In this document: positions 49,129 to 58,243 of the stretch, one piece after another
Layout: the number at the start of each line of letters is the position of its first letter
Position numbering within the stretch: the stretch's first letter is position 1
Assembly: GCF_001941425.1 (NCBI RefSeq)
Contig: NZ_CP009244.1
Coordinates: 2,542,001 to 2,606,000, forward strand
DNA: 64,000 nucleotides
Origin: Corynebacterium ammoniagenes DSM 20306
GTDB lineage: Bacteria > Actinomycetota > Actinomycetes > Mycobacteriales > Mycobacteriaceae
Direction: 5' to 3'
Notes under the pieces: generated by a model
What the model was told of the DNA's origin: nothing
The model's database searches: none
Seen by the model: the letters and a program-made list of their open reading frames with translations, nothing else
Made by a program: the position numbers and the translations under genes

Positions 49129-49881
49129 ATGTCCACAGCGCCGATTCTGCCTCAAAGGGAAATAGTTGATGGGCCAACTCCCAAACATGCCCAGCTTCGC
49201 GAAATCCTGGCTGAAGTATGTCGCAGCACGCTAAGACCTGGCGATCCCCTGCCTGGTGAACGGCTTTTAGAAGAGTTTTACGGGGTATCCCGAATTACGG
49301 TTCGCCGCGCGATTGGTGATCTCGTTGCTGCGGGCAGGCTTCGCCGAGTACGCGGCAAGGGCACGTTCGTTGCGCCCAATCCACTGGTATCTCGGCTTCA
49401 CTTGGCGTCTTTTTCCGATGAGATGGGCGCGCAGGATGTCTCTGCTAGTTCGCGAATCTTGCTCTCGGGACGCGCCACAGCTCCCGCGGATGTGAATAAG
49501 TTTTTTGACACCGATGAGACGGTTCCGCACATTCATCTGCGCCGTTTGCGCTTAGGTGATGGCGAGCCGTATTCCATTGATGACGGTTGGTATAACTCCG
49601 AGTTGGCCCCGACGCTGTTAGAAAATGACGTCTATAACTCCGTCTACTCCATTTTGGAAAACGACTTTGACCTGCCAATTTCCGGGGCAGATCAAACCGT
49701 GACCGCGGTTTCCGCAGATGAAGAAGTTGCATCGCTTCTCGATGTTGTCGTCGGCGCACCACTTTTGCACATCATTAGGTATTCCAGCTCTGGTGATAAG
49801 CCCGTAGAGTGGTGTTCATCTGTATATCGCACTGACCGTTACCGATTGTCCACCCGAATTGGTCGCGCGCTGGAATTCTAG
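49129..49881 (+). CDS. farR: GntR/HutC-family regulator, FarR-like
   Basis: This 250-residue repressor has an N-terminal winged helix (LREILAEVCRSTLRPGDPLPGERLL, then VSRITVRRAIGDLVAAGRLRRVRGKGTFV) and a C-terminal UTRA ligand domain (about 100-245). It is divergent from serS, the position of FarR (cg3202) in C. glutamicum. FarR is reported to affect acetate and fatty-acid-related and glutamate metabolism genes. The ligand here is not evident. Confidence 0.82.
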   Translation: MSTAPILPQREIVDGPTPKHAQLREILAEVCRSTLRPGDPLPGERLLEEFYGVSRITVRRAIGDLVAAGRLRRVRGKGTFVAPNPLVSRLHLASFSDEMGAQDVSASSRILLSGRATAPADVNKFFDTDETVPHIHLRRLRLGDGEPYSIDDGWYNSELAPTLLENDVYNSVYSILENDFDLPISGADQTVTAVSADEEVASLLDVVVGAPLLHIIRYSSSGDKPVEWCSSVYRTDRYRLSTRIGRALEF

Positions 49882-49916
49882 ACTGTACCGGATGGTCGGC
49901 TAAACTGAGGTTTCTT

Positions 49917-51002
49917 ATGACTAATGCAAGCAAATCGAAGGCCTGGAGATCCGCGGCCGCATCACGCATTGCACTTGTCGCTGCTGCTTGTGCCGCGGCT
50001 TTTATGGGCACTTACGATTATGTCAGCGGCAATGCCGCGCAGATTGCTGCCGACTCCGACGTCATCAACACCACCACGTCCACTCCCTCCCCGGGTGACA
50101 GCGCCACGCCGTTTACTGAAGCAAGCGCGGGCGATTGCGTCACCTGGGATGTTGGCAGTGATGGCAGCTTCTCCAACTTCAATGTCACTGACTGTAGCGA
50201 TCAACACCGCTTTGAAGTTGCCACGGTAGAAAATTTGGCTATCTACCCCACCAGTGAGTTCGGCCCCGAAGCCGAGATGCCGAATATGGAACGGCAGGCT
50301 CAACTGCGCGAGGAACTTTGCCAGGGTTCGACGTTGAACTACCTCGAGGGCCAATTCGACCCAGCGGGCAAGTACTCGATTGCACCCATCTTGCCGCCTT
50401 CCGATGCTTGGGCAAACGGCGACCGCACCATGTTGTGTGGCCTGCAAACCACCAATGAAGACGGTATCCCGCAACGCACCGAGGGACGCGTTTCCGAAGT
50501 AGATCAAGCCAACCTTGCCGCACCAGGTGAGTGCCGCGAGATCGGTGAGGACCAGGTACTGCGCACTGTCGACTGTGCAAAGCCCCACCAGATGGAAACC
50601 ATCTCTGTGGTCAATCTCGGGGAAGAGATGCCACAGGAGACTCCTTCTGTCGAAGAGCAAAATGATTTCTTGGCTTCGCGCTGCGCCGATGATGCCATTG
50701 CTTACGTCGGCGATGAAGAAAAGCTCTACCAGTCCACGCTGCAGCCTTATTGGGGCACAATTTCAGAGACTTCCTGGAATGGCGGCACGCGTTCGGTAAA
50801 CTGCTCGCTGATTCACGCAGGTAAAGATGGCAACTCCTTCTCTGACATCGTGGGCACTGCTACCGACGGTCGCGATGGCCTGACCATCAACGGCAATCCT
50901 CCGGAAAAGCAGCCGGAGCGCAATCCCCTGCGTGGTTCGGAAGACGGTGACTCCAATAATCAGCCCGCACCGAACGAACCGGCACCAGCGCCCGCGCAAT
51001 AA
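49917..51002 (+). CDS. Membrane-anchored septum-formation-domain protein
   Basis: This 361-residue protein has a single N-terminal membrane segment (about residues 15-38) and an extracytoplasmic part. That part contains two Septum_form-type modules, each with paired cysteines: AGDCVTWDV...VTDCSDQHRFEVATVE (near 68-100) and GECREIGEDQ...VDCAKPHQMETISVV (near 200-228). The C-terminus is Pro/Asn/Glu-rich. Rv3835 of M. tuberculosis is the syntenic counterpart. A role in division is suggested only by the domain name. It is followed by the metallopeptidase gene. Confidence 0.82.
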   Translation: MTNASKSKAWRSAAASRIALVAAACAAAFMGTYDYVSGNAAQIAADSDVINTTTSTPSPGDSATPFTEASAGDCVTWDVGSDGSFSNFNVTDCSDQHRFEVATVENLAIYPTSEFGPEAEMPNMERQAQLREELCQGSTLNYLEGQFDPAGKYSIAPILPPSDAWANGDRTMLCGLQTTNEDGIPQRTEGRVSEVDQANLAAPGECREIGEDQVLRTVDCAKPHQMETISVVNLGEEMPQETPSVEEQNDFLASRCADDAIAYVGDEEKLYQSTLQPYWGTISETSWNGGTRSVNCSLIHAGKDGNSFSDIVGTATDGRDGLTINGNPPEKQPERNPLRGSEDGDSNNQPAPNEPAPAPAQ

Positions 51003-51042
51003 AGCTAGGGAATCCAACAAAGAAAGCATTGGCCGATTCTAA

Positions 51043-51390
51043 ATGGTGCATGTTTCTGAAGAACGCTTCGATGAAATGGTCAATGACGCGCTGGATAAAA
51101 TCCCCGACCAATTTGTCGCCAAGATGCGCAATCTGGTCATCTTGGTGCGCGACTTTAATGAGGAAAATCCGGGAATCTTAGGTCTTTATGAGGGAGTTTC
51201 ACTCACAGAACGCACCCATGACCACACGGGATTTTTACCCGATGCCATTTTTATCTACCGCGGCGCTCTGCAAAATATGTGCGCCACGGAAGAGCGATTG
51301 GCGCACGAAGTAGAGGTCACCGTCTTTCACGAGCTCGGACACTACTTCGGCATCGAAGAAGAAGACTTGCACCGGCTCGGATGGGGCTAG
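51043..51390 (+). CDS. Small zincin-type metallopeptidase (PF06262 family)
   Basis: This 115-residue protein carries the HExxH motif as VFHELGHYFGIEEEDLHRLGWG with a downstream acidic ligand, and the family-typical start EERFDEMVNDALDKIPDQF. The family is a minimal cytosolic zinc metallopeptidase with unknown substrate, syntenic with Rv3836. The start is not strongly supported by a ribosome-binding site. GTG one codon later is equally possible. Confidence 0.88.
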   Translation: MVHVSEERFDEMVNDALDKIPDQFVAKMRNLVILVRDFNEENPGILGLYEGVSLTERTHDHTGFLPDAIFIYRGALQNMCATEERLAHEVEVTVFHELGHYFGIEEEDLHRLGWG

Positions 51391-51417
51391 TTGCACCACA
51401 ACTTTAAAGTAACTGGC

Positions 51418-51469
51418 TTCACAAATTGCCGTGATTAGCGCTACACTGATCTCATTAATTGTTCAACAA
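51418..51469 (+). promoter_or_regulatory. pxpA promoter with FCD/GntR-type operator
   Basis: TTCACA (51418-51423) and TACACT (51442-51447) are spaced 18 bp and form a reasonable promoter. The palindrome TTGTTCAACAA (51459-51469) follows close to the expected start point, 18 bp before pxpA. It fits the FadR-type consensus TnGTnnnACnA exactly and recurs at 58255-58265. Confidence 0.7.
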
Positions 51470-51487
51470 CATTAGGGATGGTGCAGT

Positions 51488-52249
51488 ATGACTTCGGTGC
51501 ACATTGATCTCAACGCAGATTTAGGTGAAACCACCGCGGGCAACCCAGTTGCCGATGACCAAGCGATGTTGGAAATGGTCTCGTCCGCCAACGTAGCCAC
51601 CGGTTTCCACGCCGGCGACCCGCACTCGATTGCAGCCACGCTCAAGGCAGCAGCAGCGGCCGGCGTGACCGTGGGCGCGCACCCTGGGTACAACGATCCA
51701 GTAGCCTTCGGCCGCCGCTTTATTGACTACGACCCCGCAGAGCTTGTCGATGAAGTCACCTACCAAATTGGTGCTCTCGACGCCCTCGCGCGGGCGAACG
51801 GAACCAAGATTTCCTACGTCAAGCCTCACGGCGCAATGTACAACACCATTGTCCACCACGAAGCCCAAGCAGAAGCTGTCATCGCTGGTATCAAGGCTTT
51901 CGGAGATCTGCCCGTGATGCTTCTGCCAGGCGGCGTGGCCGTCGATGTCGCGGAAAAGGCTGGGTTGACGGTTATCCGCGAGGCCTTCGCCGACCGCAAT
52001 TACAATCCGGATGGCACCTTGGTTAGCCGTCGAGAGGCGAATGCGGTTCTCCACGCGCCGGAAGATGTGGTTGCTCGCGTACTGGAAGTAGCCGAGCGCG
52101 GCTCTGTTACCGCCGTTGATGGCAGCGTTTTAAGCGTCGATGCGCAATCCGTGTGTACCCATGGTGATTCCCCCGGTTCGGTGAACCTACTGCGCGAAGT
52201 CGTCGCGGAATTAGGTCGCCGCGAGATTGCGATCCGGAGCTTTGTCTAA
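51488..52249 (+). CDS. pxpA: 5-oxoprolinase subunit PxpA (LamB/YcsF family)
   Basis: This 253-residue protein starts with the family hallmark IDLNADLGE and contains NVATGFHAGDPHSI, VGAHPGYND and YVKPHGAMYN with the conserved His/Asp residues. VCTHGDSPGSV lies near the end. PxpA acts with PxpB and PxpC in ATP-dependent hydrolysis of 5-oxoproline (pyroglutamate) to glutamate. The stop overlaps the next ATG (TAATG), so it is coupled to the PxpBC fusion. Confidence 0.93.
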   Translation: MTSVHIDLNADLGETTAGNPVADDQAMLEMVSSANVATGFHAGDPHSIAATLKAAAAAGVTVGAHPGYNDPVAFGRRFIDYDPAELVDEVTYQIGALDALARANGTKISYVKPHGAMYNTIVHHEAQAEAVIAGIKAFGDLPVMLLPGGVAVDVAEKAGLTVIREAFADRNYNPDGTLVSRREANAVLHAPEDVVARVLEVAERGSVTAVDGSVLSVDAQSVCTHGDSPGSVNLLREVVAELGRREIAIRSFV

Positions 52250-53790
52250 TGCAGATTTATCCCGTGGGCACTCGCGCTTTGCTCTTAGAGCTCGAGGATC
52301 TCAACCAGGTCATGGATTACCATGCGGCACTGTCGTCGCGGCCGTTAAAAAATCAGGTCGACTGCATCGCTGCAGCCACCACCGTGTTGCTGACCTTCGC
52401 CACGCCTGACTCCACCCGAGCAGCTTCGGAGTACTTGCAAGGTTTCACCCCGCCGTCCGCGACGAAGTCGGAAGCACGCACGGTAGATATCGATGTGCTT
52501 TATGACGGCGAAGATCTCGACGACGTCGCGCAGTCCCAAGGCATGTCCCGCGAAGCTTTGATTGAGTGGCATACCTCGACGGAATGGACCGCAGCTTTTG
52601 GTGGCTTCGCCCCTGGGTTTAGCTACTGTGCCCCCTCTGATCCCGCGCAGGCCTTAGAAATTCCACGCCGCCCTACCCCGCGCACTGCAGTGCCCGCTGG
52701 TGCGGTCGCCATCGCTGGTAACTTCTCCGCCGTCTATCCGCGGAAATCACCCGGCGGATGGCAGCTTTTAGGCACCACGAACACCCCGATGTGGGATTCC
52801 CTGGCAGAGCCACCGGCGCTGGTACAACCAGGAGATCGCGTTCGCTACCGGGCAGTACAATCTCTGCCCGAGGTATACGACGCCGACTCCACGCCACGGC
52901 GCTCCCCGGCGCGTCTGCCACGCATGGAAGTGCTCGACGCCGGGCTTTTGACGTTATTTCAAGACCTAGGACGCCCCGGGTTTGGCGATCTGGGTGTCAC
53001 CCCGTCGGGCGCTGCTGATCAAGCATCGGCAGCAACTGCCAATATTGCCGTGGGCAATCCCCGCCAATCCACCGTGCTGGAAAATATCGGCGGCATGGAA
53101 CTTAAAGCACTCAGCGACACCGTCGTTTGCGTCACCGGCGCGGCATCACGGGTCTACCTCGGCCAAATGCGGGTGCAACTCGCCCGGCCCGTACTGGTAA
53201 CAGCAGGTCAAACCGTCCGCATCGAACCCGCTTCCTATGGCATGCGCAATTACATTGCCGTACGCGGCGGCTTGATCGCCGACTCTGAGCTCGGCTCTTC
53301 CGCCACCGATGTCCTCTCCGGTCTCGGCCCCGCCCCAGTGCAAGCCGGAGACATCCTCGGAGTCCTGCCGCGCTCCAGCGGCATGACTGACGGCCGGCTC
53401 ATCAACCCGTTGCGAGTAAGCCACGATGAATCCGGCACAACCACTGCCACCTTGCGGTGTGTGCTCGGACCCCGCGATGACTGGTTTGGCGAGCACGTAC
53501 AGCAGTTCTTAGATACGGAATGGACGGTCAGTTCCTCCTCGAACCGCGTCGGTCTGCGCCTGAATTCGGACCTCACCATCGAGCGCGTAGTCACCGGTGA
53601 ATTGCCGTCTGAAGGCATGGTCGCAGGCTCAGTCCAGATTCCACCCAATGGCGAACCCGTGCTTTTCCTTCGTGATCACGCAGTCACCGGCGGTTACCCC
53701 GTCATCGCCACCGTTTTAGAAGAAGATATTGATATTGCCGCTCAGCTGCCACCAGGATCCAGCGTGCGCTTCAAAGTAGAGGGAAAATAG
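52249..53790 (+). CDS. 5-oxoprolinase subunits PxpB and PxpC fused (KipI-KipA/carboxyltransferase type)
   Basis: This 513-residue fusion has a PxpB/KipI (CT_C_D) domain at about 1-205 with FGGFAPGFSYC and GGWQLLGTT. A PxpC/KipA (CT_A_B) domain follows at about 222-513 with LDAGLLTLFQDLGRPGFGDLGV, GAADQASAATANI, YIAVRGG and the terminal VTGGYPVIATV. These domains together equal the carboxyltransferase half of urea carboxylase. In 5-oxoprolinase they work with PxpA. In B. subtilis and E. coli PxpB and PxpC are separate proteins. The adjoining biotin carboxylase makes a biotin-dependent reaction possible as well. Confidence 0.9.
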   Translation: MQIYPVGTRALLLELEDLNQVMDYHAALSSRPLKNQVDCIAAATTVLLTFATPDSTRAASEYLQGFTPPSATKSEARTVDIDVLYDGEDLDDVAQSQGMSREALIEWHTSTEWTAAFGGFAPGFSYCAPSDPAQALEIPRRPTPRTAVPAGAVAIAGNFSAVYPRKSPGGWQLLGTTNTPMWDSLAEPPALVQPGDRVRYRAVQSLPEVYDADSTPRRSPARLPRMEVLDAGLLTLFQDLGRPGFGDLGVTPSGAADQASAATANIAVGNPRQSTVLENIGGMELKALSDTVVCVTGAASRVYLGQMRVQLARPVLVTAGQTVRIEPASYGMRNYIAVRGGLIADSELGSSATDVLSGLGPAPVQAGDILGVLPRSSGMTDGRLINPLRVSHDESGTTTATLRCVLGPRDDWFGEHVQQFLDTEWTVSSSSNRVGLRLNSDLTIERVVTGELPSEGMVAGSVQIPPNGEPVLFLRDHAVTGGYPVIATVLEEDIDIAAQLPPGSSVRFKVEGK

Positions 53791-53792
53791 AT

Positions 53793-55523
53793 ATGAAGAT
53801 TAAAACTATTCTCATTGCCAATCGCGGTGAAATCGCCGTCCGCATCGCGCGGGTAGCTCGTGACCTGGGCATTAAGTCCGTTGCCATCTACTCCGAAACG
53901 GACGCAGGTGCCCTGCACACCCAAGTCGCCGATGAAGCTTTTGCGCTTCCCGGTAACTCCGCAACCGATACCTACATGAATATCCCCGCGCTCTTAGATA
54001 TCGCAGTCCGCGCCGGAGCTGATGCTATTCACCCCGGTTACGGCTTCCTGTCGGAAAACGCCGATTTCGCACGCGCGGTCATCGACGCCGGCATGATTTG
54101 GGTAGGTCCTCAACCCGAGGCCATCGAGCTCTTGGGAGATAAGATTGCCGCCCGCCGGGTGGCAGAAGAGGTCGGAGCACCGCTGGCACCAGGTACTTCA
54201 GATCCTATCGACGATTGGCAGCAAGCCCGCGAGTTCGCCGAAGAACACGGCCTTCCCATCGCGATTAAAGCAGCTTATGGCGGCGGCGGCCGCGGGCTAA
54301 AGGTCGTGCACAATATCGATGACATCGAAAGTGCCTTCAATTCCGCCGGCCGTGAAGCCATGGAGGCTTTCGGCCGCGCAGAATGCTACGTCGAAAAATT
54401 CCTCACGCACCCACGCCACGTCGAGGCTCAGGTGCTCGCAGATACCCACGGCACAGTAGCCGTGCTTGGCACCCGCGACTGCTCCACGCAGCGCCGTTTC
54501 CAAAAGCTGATTGAGGAGGCCCCGGCGCCATCGCTTAGCGATGCCCAACGCGACGGCATCATCGAAGGCGCCCGGTCGATTTGCTCCAAGGTAGGCTACA
54601 CCGGTGCGGGCACCGTAGAGTTCATCGTTTCCGAAGACGGCACCATCTCCTTCCTGGAGGTCAACACCCGCGTGCAGGTCGAGCACCCAGTCACTGAGGC
54701 TGTCACCGGAGTGGATGTTATTGCGGAACAGATTCGCATCGCCGCTGGTGAACCGCTGTCCTTTACCGAAGACCCGGCATCGAATGGCCATGCCTTCGAG
54801 TTCCGCATCAACGCCGAAGATATCCTCAATGGTTTTGCCCCGTGCCCAGGCACCATCGTCAGCTTTGAGCCTCCGACAGGCCCTGGCATCCGCGTGGATT
54901 CTGCCGTGCGTTCCGGCTCCATTATTCCGCCGTACTACGATTCCTTGATTGCCAAGCTCGTAGTATGGGGGCCTACCCGCGAGGTAGCCATCTCGCGTGC
55001 ACGTCACGCGCTGCGGGAATTTGAGATCTCCGGTGTGCGTACCGTGCTGCCGTTTCACCGCGACATGCTGGAAGAGCCTGCCCTTATCGGTGATGAGCTG
55101 GGCGTGTACACCGACTGGGTCGACCAAAACTACCGCCCAGCTGCGGCCACCCAGGTCGAGAAAGTCGAAGAGGTCTATGCACCCCGTCGCACCATCGCCG
55201 TAGAAATCGATGGCAAGTTATTAAATGTTGGCGTGCCGATGGACTTCCTGCGCTCCATTGCACCGTCTGAAGGCTCTGACAACGCCTCCGCGAGAGCTTC
55301 CGACAGCGCCAACGATGGGGATGTGTTCTCGAATTTCGAAGCCAACCTCGTGGACTGGAACGTCGCGGATGGCGATGAAGTCAACGAAGGCGACGAGATC
55401 GCCACCGTTGAGGCCATGAAGATGGAATCCGCGGTCAAAGCTCCTCGCAGCGGTACCATCAAGCTGGTGGCGCAGGTCGGCGATCGCCTGAGCACGTCCA
55501 CCGTGATGGCTACTATCTCCTAG
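53793..55523 (+). CDS. Biotin carboxylase-BCCP fusion of the pxp module
   Basis: This 576-residue protein has a full biotin carboxylase (about 1-450): ILIANRGEIAVRIARVARDLG, the HPGYGFLSENADFA motif, ATP-grasp glycine loop AAYGGGGRGLKVV, FLEVNTRVQVEHPVTE and HAFEFRINAED. Its C-terminal biotinyl domain has Lys543 in the canonical EAMKMES. There is no carboxyltransferase domain. Such genes commonly accompany pxpBC, whose domains resemble a carboxyltransferase. The likely substrate (5-oxoproline, or an amide/urea-like compound) is not decided by the sequence. It follows PxpBC after 2 bp and precedes the GntR gene. The housekeeping acyl-CoA carboxylase alpha subunit is not this gene. Confidence 0.9.
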   Translation: MKIKTILIANRGEIAVRIARVARDLGIKSVAIYSETDAGALHTQVADEAFALPGNSATDTYMNIPALLDIAVRAGADAIHPGYGFLSENADFARAVIDAGMIWVGPQPEAIELLGDKIAARRVAEEVGAPLAPGTSDPIDDWQQAREFAEEHGLPIAIKAAYGGGGRGLKVVHNIDDIESAFNSAGREAMEAFGRAECYVEKFLTHPRHVEAQVLADTHGTVAVLGTRDCSTQRRFQKLIEEAPAPSLSDAQRDGIIEGARSICSKVGYTGAGTVEFIVSEDGTISFLEVNTRVQVEHPVTEAVTGVDVIAEQIRIAAGEPLSFTEDPASNGHAFEFRINAEDILNGFAPCPGTIVSFEPPTGPGIRVDSAVRSGSIIPPYYDSLIAKLVVWGPTREVAISRARHALREFEISGVRTVLPFHRDMLEEPALIGDELGVYTDWVDQNYRPAAATQVEKVEEVYAPRRTIAVEIDGKLLNVGVPMDFLRSIAPSEGSDNASARASDSANDGDVFSNFEANLVDWNVADGDEVNEGDEIATVEAMKMESAVKAPRSGTIKLVAQVGDRLSTSTVMATIS

Positions 55524-55574
55524 CTTTTCGACCGCTGTTGCATTAGTCATTTCCCGGTTGGTTACACTTCTCCT

Positions 55575-56189
55575 ATGCTTTCTCAGTCCGTCGCAGCAGC
55601 GCTCCGTGATGCGATCTCCGCCGGAGAGTTCCAACCTGGCCAACAGCTCAGCGAAGTCAAAGCTGCGGAACGCTTCGAGTGCTCCCGAAATACCTTGCGG
55701 GAGGCGTTTACGGAACTGGCGTCGGAAAGACTCGTCGAGCGTATTCCGCACCGCGGAGTCTTTATCGCCGTTCCTGATACGGAGTATGTCAAAGACCTCT
55801 ACCTCGCGCGCATGGCGCTGGAGCACGCCGGTGTGCTGTGGGGAGAATTCCCTGCGGCAGAACGCCTTGTAGAGTTGACCTCATCTGCGCGCCGCTATGC
55901 GGATAGTGGTGACCCGCAAGCGGTATCAAATATCAATCAGCGCTTTCACCGCGCGCTCGTTGCCTCGCTGGGTTCTGCAACCCTAGACGAGCAAATGCAA
56001 AACCTCCTGGCCCGCATGCGCCTGACCTTCTTGTTGGTTCTGCCCCGCCTGCCGGAGATCCACTATGACTACATTGATAGCAATGTCCGTCTGGCGACGT
56101 TAATCGCAGCCGGAGAGCGCGAAGAGGCTGCCACGGTCTCCCGCGACAGCCTCTTGAAAGCGTATAACGCCATTCGGTTCGTGCTCTAG
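55575..56189 (+). CDS. GntR-family regulator, FCD subfamily
   Basis: This 204-residue regulator has a winged helix (SQSVAAALRDAISAGEFQPG, then FECSRNTLREAFTELASERLVERIPHRGVFI) and an all-helical FCD ligand domain. The latter has metal/ligand-type residues LARMALEHAGV, NQRFHRALVAS and the C-terminal region around MRLTFLLVLPRLPEIHYDYI. It is the last gene after the pxp module, 51 bp after the biotin carboxylase, and converges on the DUF1445 gene. Two identical FadR-type operators flank the locus and are its predicted targets. Confidence 0.88.
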   Translation: MLSQSVAAALRDAISAGEFQPGQQLSEVKAAERFECSRNTLREAFTELASERLVERIPHRGVFIAVPDTEYVKDLYLARMALEHAGVLWGEFPAAERLVELTSSARRYADSGDPQAVSNINQRFHRALVASLGSATLDEQMQNLLARMRLTFLLVLPRLPEIHYDYIDSNVRLATLIAAGEREEAATVSRDSLLKAYNAIRFVL

Positions 56190-56192
56190 GCG

Positions 56193-56975
56193 TTAAGGCA
56201 CCTGATACTGGTTATCCCGTGCATCCGTGACCAGCATTTTCCCGGGCTCATGAGTAATAGCCACACGAGGGCGTGAATCCATCACTGCTGCTTGCGGGGT
56301 GACACCGCAGGCCCAAAAGACAGGGATATAGCCTTCGGGAATCTCTACTGCCTCGCCGAAATCCGGCGCGGACAGGTCAGTAATGCCGATCTCCTCTGGG
56401 TTACCCACGTGCACCGGCGCGCCATGCACCGAGGGGTAGCGAGAGGTAATGCGCACGGCATCCGCGACTTGGTTCGCGGGCAGCGGACGCATGGAGACCA
56501 CCATCGGCCCGGAAAATACTCCGGCGGGTGCGCATGGGATAGAAGTCTTATACATCGCCACATTGCGTCCTTGCTCGATGTGCTCGAGCCGGATGCCGTT
56601 ATCCACCAAGGCGGTTTCAAAGGTAAAGGAACAGCCGATCAAAAACCCGACCATGTCATCGTCCCAATATTCGGTGGCGTCCTCCACCGAGTCCACTAGC
56701 TCGCCGTCTTTGAAAATCCGGTAGCTGGGAATATCGGTGCGGATATCGCCTCCTGGTAGAAGCTCTGAGCTGTACTCGCCCGCTTCCAACACGCCCACAA
56801 TCGGGCAGGACTTCGGATTGCGCTGGGCAAAAAGCAGGAAGTCAAAGGCGTATTCTTGCGAAACCGCCAAGAGGTTAGCCTGCATGTATCCGGCCGCGTA
56901 GCCCGAGGTGGTGGTCATATGCTGAGTGCGCGCAAGCTCGCGCACTTCAGCGGCTGTCATCTGTGCTGGTTGCAT
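56193..56975 (-). CDS. DUF1445 / putative hydro-lyase (YcsI family)
   Basis: This 260-residue protein of the YcsI/DUF1445 family (also annotated as D-glutamate cyclase-like) has GYAAGYMQANLLAVSQEYAFDFLLF, FLIGCSFTFETAL and PVFWACGVTPQAAVMDSRP as recognisable blocks. The last 20 residues contain ITHEPGKMLVTD. In B. subtilis the same family lies in the ycsF-ycsG-ycsI-kip operon, and here it follows the YcsG-like transporter directly. If it is a D-glutamate cyclase it would form or open 5-oxoproline in this pathway (inference). The start is ATG 56975, although a GTG at 56987 would overlap the transporter stop. Confidence 0.85.
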   Translation of the reverse strand: MQPAQMTAAEVRELARTQHMTTTSGYAAGYMQANLLAVSQEYAFDFLLFAQRNPKSCPIVGVLEAGEYSSELLPGGDIRTDIPSYRIFKDGELVDSVEDATEYWDDDMVGFLIGCSFTFETALVDNGIRLEHIEQGRNVAMYKTSIPCAPAGVFSGPMVVSMRPLPANQVADAVRITSRYPSVHGAPVHVGNPEEIGITDLSAPDFGEAVEIPEGYIPVFWACGVTPQAAVMDSRPRVAITHEPGKMLVTDARDNQYQVP

Positions 56976-56977
56976 GT

Positions 56978-58195
56978 TTATACCCACATATCCACGATCG
57001 AAGAGAAAGACTTTACGCCAATATAGATTTCTAGAACCAATGCTAGTGAACCTGCAACAAGCAGCCAGATGGGGTGCTTAACACCCTGCATGAGGTCGCG
57101 CCATTTAAACGCCACCCACATCACCATCGCGAAGGCGATAGGCAAGATGATGCCGTTGAAGGCGCCAGCGAAAATCAGCAGCTTTTGAGGTGCCGAGTTC
57201 AAGATGACAAAGAGCACCGCACAGATCAAGATGAAGCCCACGGTGAGCATGTTGCGCGTGCGCGGCGCGACCTTCTGCGTGGTCACAAAGGAAATCGAGG
57301 TATAGGACGCGCCGATGACCGAGGACAAACCAGCGGCAAAAAGCACGACGCCAAATGCACGTAGACCAAATTCGCCAGCGGCGTGGAAGAAGGCATCGGC
57401 AGCGGTGTTATCTTCGGACAGCGTCACACCCGTTGCCACGACACCGAGAACGGCTAAGAAGAGCAAGACGCGCATGACGCCGGTAATGACCACACCGAGC
57501 ACAGAGGTGGTCGTGATGTCTTTAACGTGCTCAGGCCCAGACAGGCCGGAGTCAATCAGGCGGTGTGCACCAGCGAAGGTGATATAGCCACCCACGGTGC
57601 CGCCAATGAGCGTGGTGATGACGAAGAAGTCGATCTGTTCTGGCATCACGGTGTTCTTCAAGGCCTCGCCCAGCGGTGGCTGGGAAACAATGGCCACGTA
57701 CAGCATGAGCAAGATCATGATGGCACCAAGTACCGCCACAATGCGGTCAAGGGCGACACCAGCGCGCTTGGATAAGAAAATGAAAATCGCGATGGCCGCG
57801 GCAATAACGCCACCGATGCGGGCATCAATGCCCAGCATCGCGTTTAGGCCCAGGCCGGTACCTGCAATATTGCCGATGTTAAAGACCATGCCGCCCACGA
57901 ATACTAAGACGGCGAGGAACCAGCCCAACCCGGGCAGAACGGTATTGCCGAGTTCGTTGGCGCGCATGCCGGAGACACACAGCACGCGCCACACGTTGAG
58001 CTGGATAGCGATGTCGACGAGGATGCTCAGCAGGATGGCGAAAGCAAAGGACGCGCCCATCTGGACGGTAAAGACGGAGGTTTGGGTCAAAAAGCCCGGG
58101 CCGATGGCGGAGGTAGCCATGAGGAACATGGCGCCCGCCATGGCACCTAAGCCGCGCGGTGGCTTCTTGGCCAATGATTCTGTTTCGGTACTCAC
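56978..58195 (-). CDS. NRAMP-like transporter (YcsG type)
   Basis: This 405-residue integral membrane protein has about eleven helices and the NRAMP fold pattern: ATSAIGPGFLTQTSVFT in helix 1, where metal transporters have DPGN. The usual Asp-Pro-Gly-Asn is replaced by Gly-Pro-Gly-Phe, so a divalent metal is unlikely and an organic anion such as 5-oxoproline is more plausible. Helix 6 has TLIGGTVGGYITFAGAHRL. It is divergent from gpmB, next to the DUF1445 gene (3-bp spacing), and preceded by the second TTGTTGAACAA operator. Confidence 0.85.
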   Translation of the reverse strand: MSTETESLAKKPPRGLGAMAGAMFLMATSAIGPGFLTQTSVFTVQMGASFAFAILLSILVDIAIQLNVWRVLCVSGMRANELGNTVLPGLGWFLAVLVFVGGMVFNIGNIAGTGLGLNAMLGIDARIGGVIAAAIAIFIFLSKRAGVALDRIVAVLGAIMILLMLYVAIVSQPPLGEALKNTVMPEQIDFFVITTLIGGTVGGYITFAGAHRLIDSGLSGPEHVKDITTTSVLGVVITGVMRVLLFLAVLGVVATGVTLSEDNTAADAFFHAAGEFGLRAFGVVLFAAGLSSVIGASYTSISFVTTQKVAPRTRNMLTVGFILICAVLFVILNSAPQKLLIFAGAFNGIILPIAFAMVMWVAFKWRDLMQGVKHPIWLLVAGSLALVLEIYIGVKSFSSIVDMWV

Positions 58196-58243
58196 GGAAT
58201 CTCTCTTTCGTGATGGAGGCCGCAGTTAAATGTGATGCGCAAC

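Noticed and set aside
53793..55523. Calling the biotin carboxylase the general acyl-CoA carboxylase alpha subunit (accBC)
   Set aside because: Tight coupling with pxpBC and its regulator shows that it belongs to the pxp module. The mycolate/fatty-acid alpha subunit is expected elsewhere.
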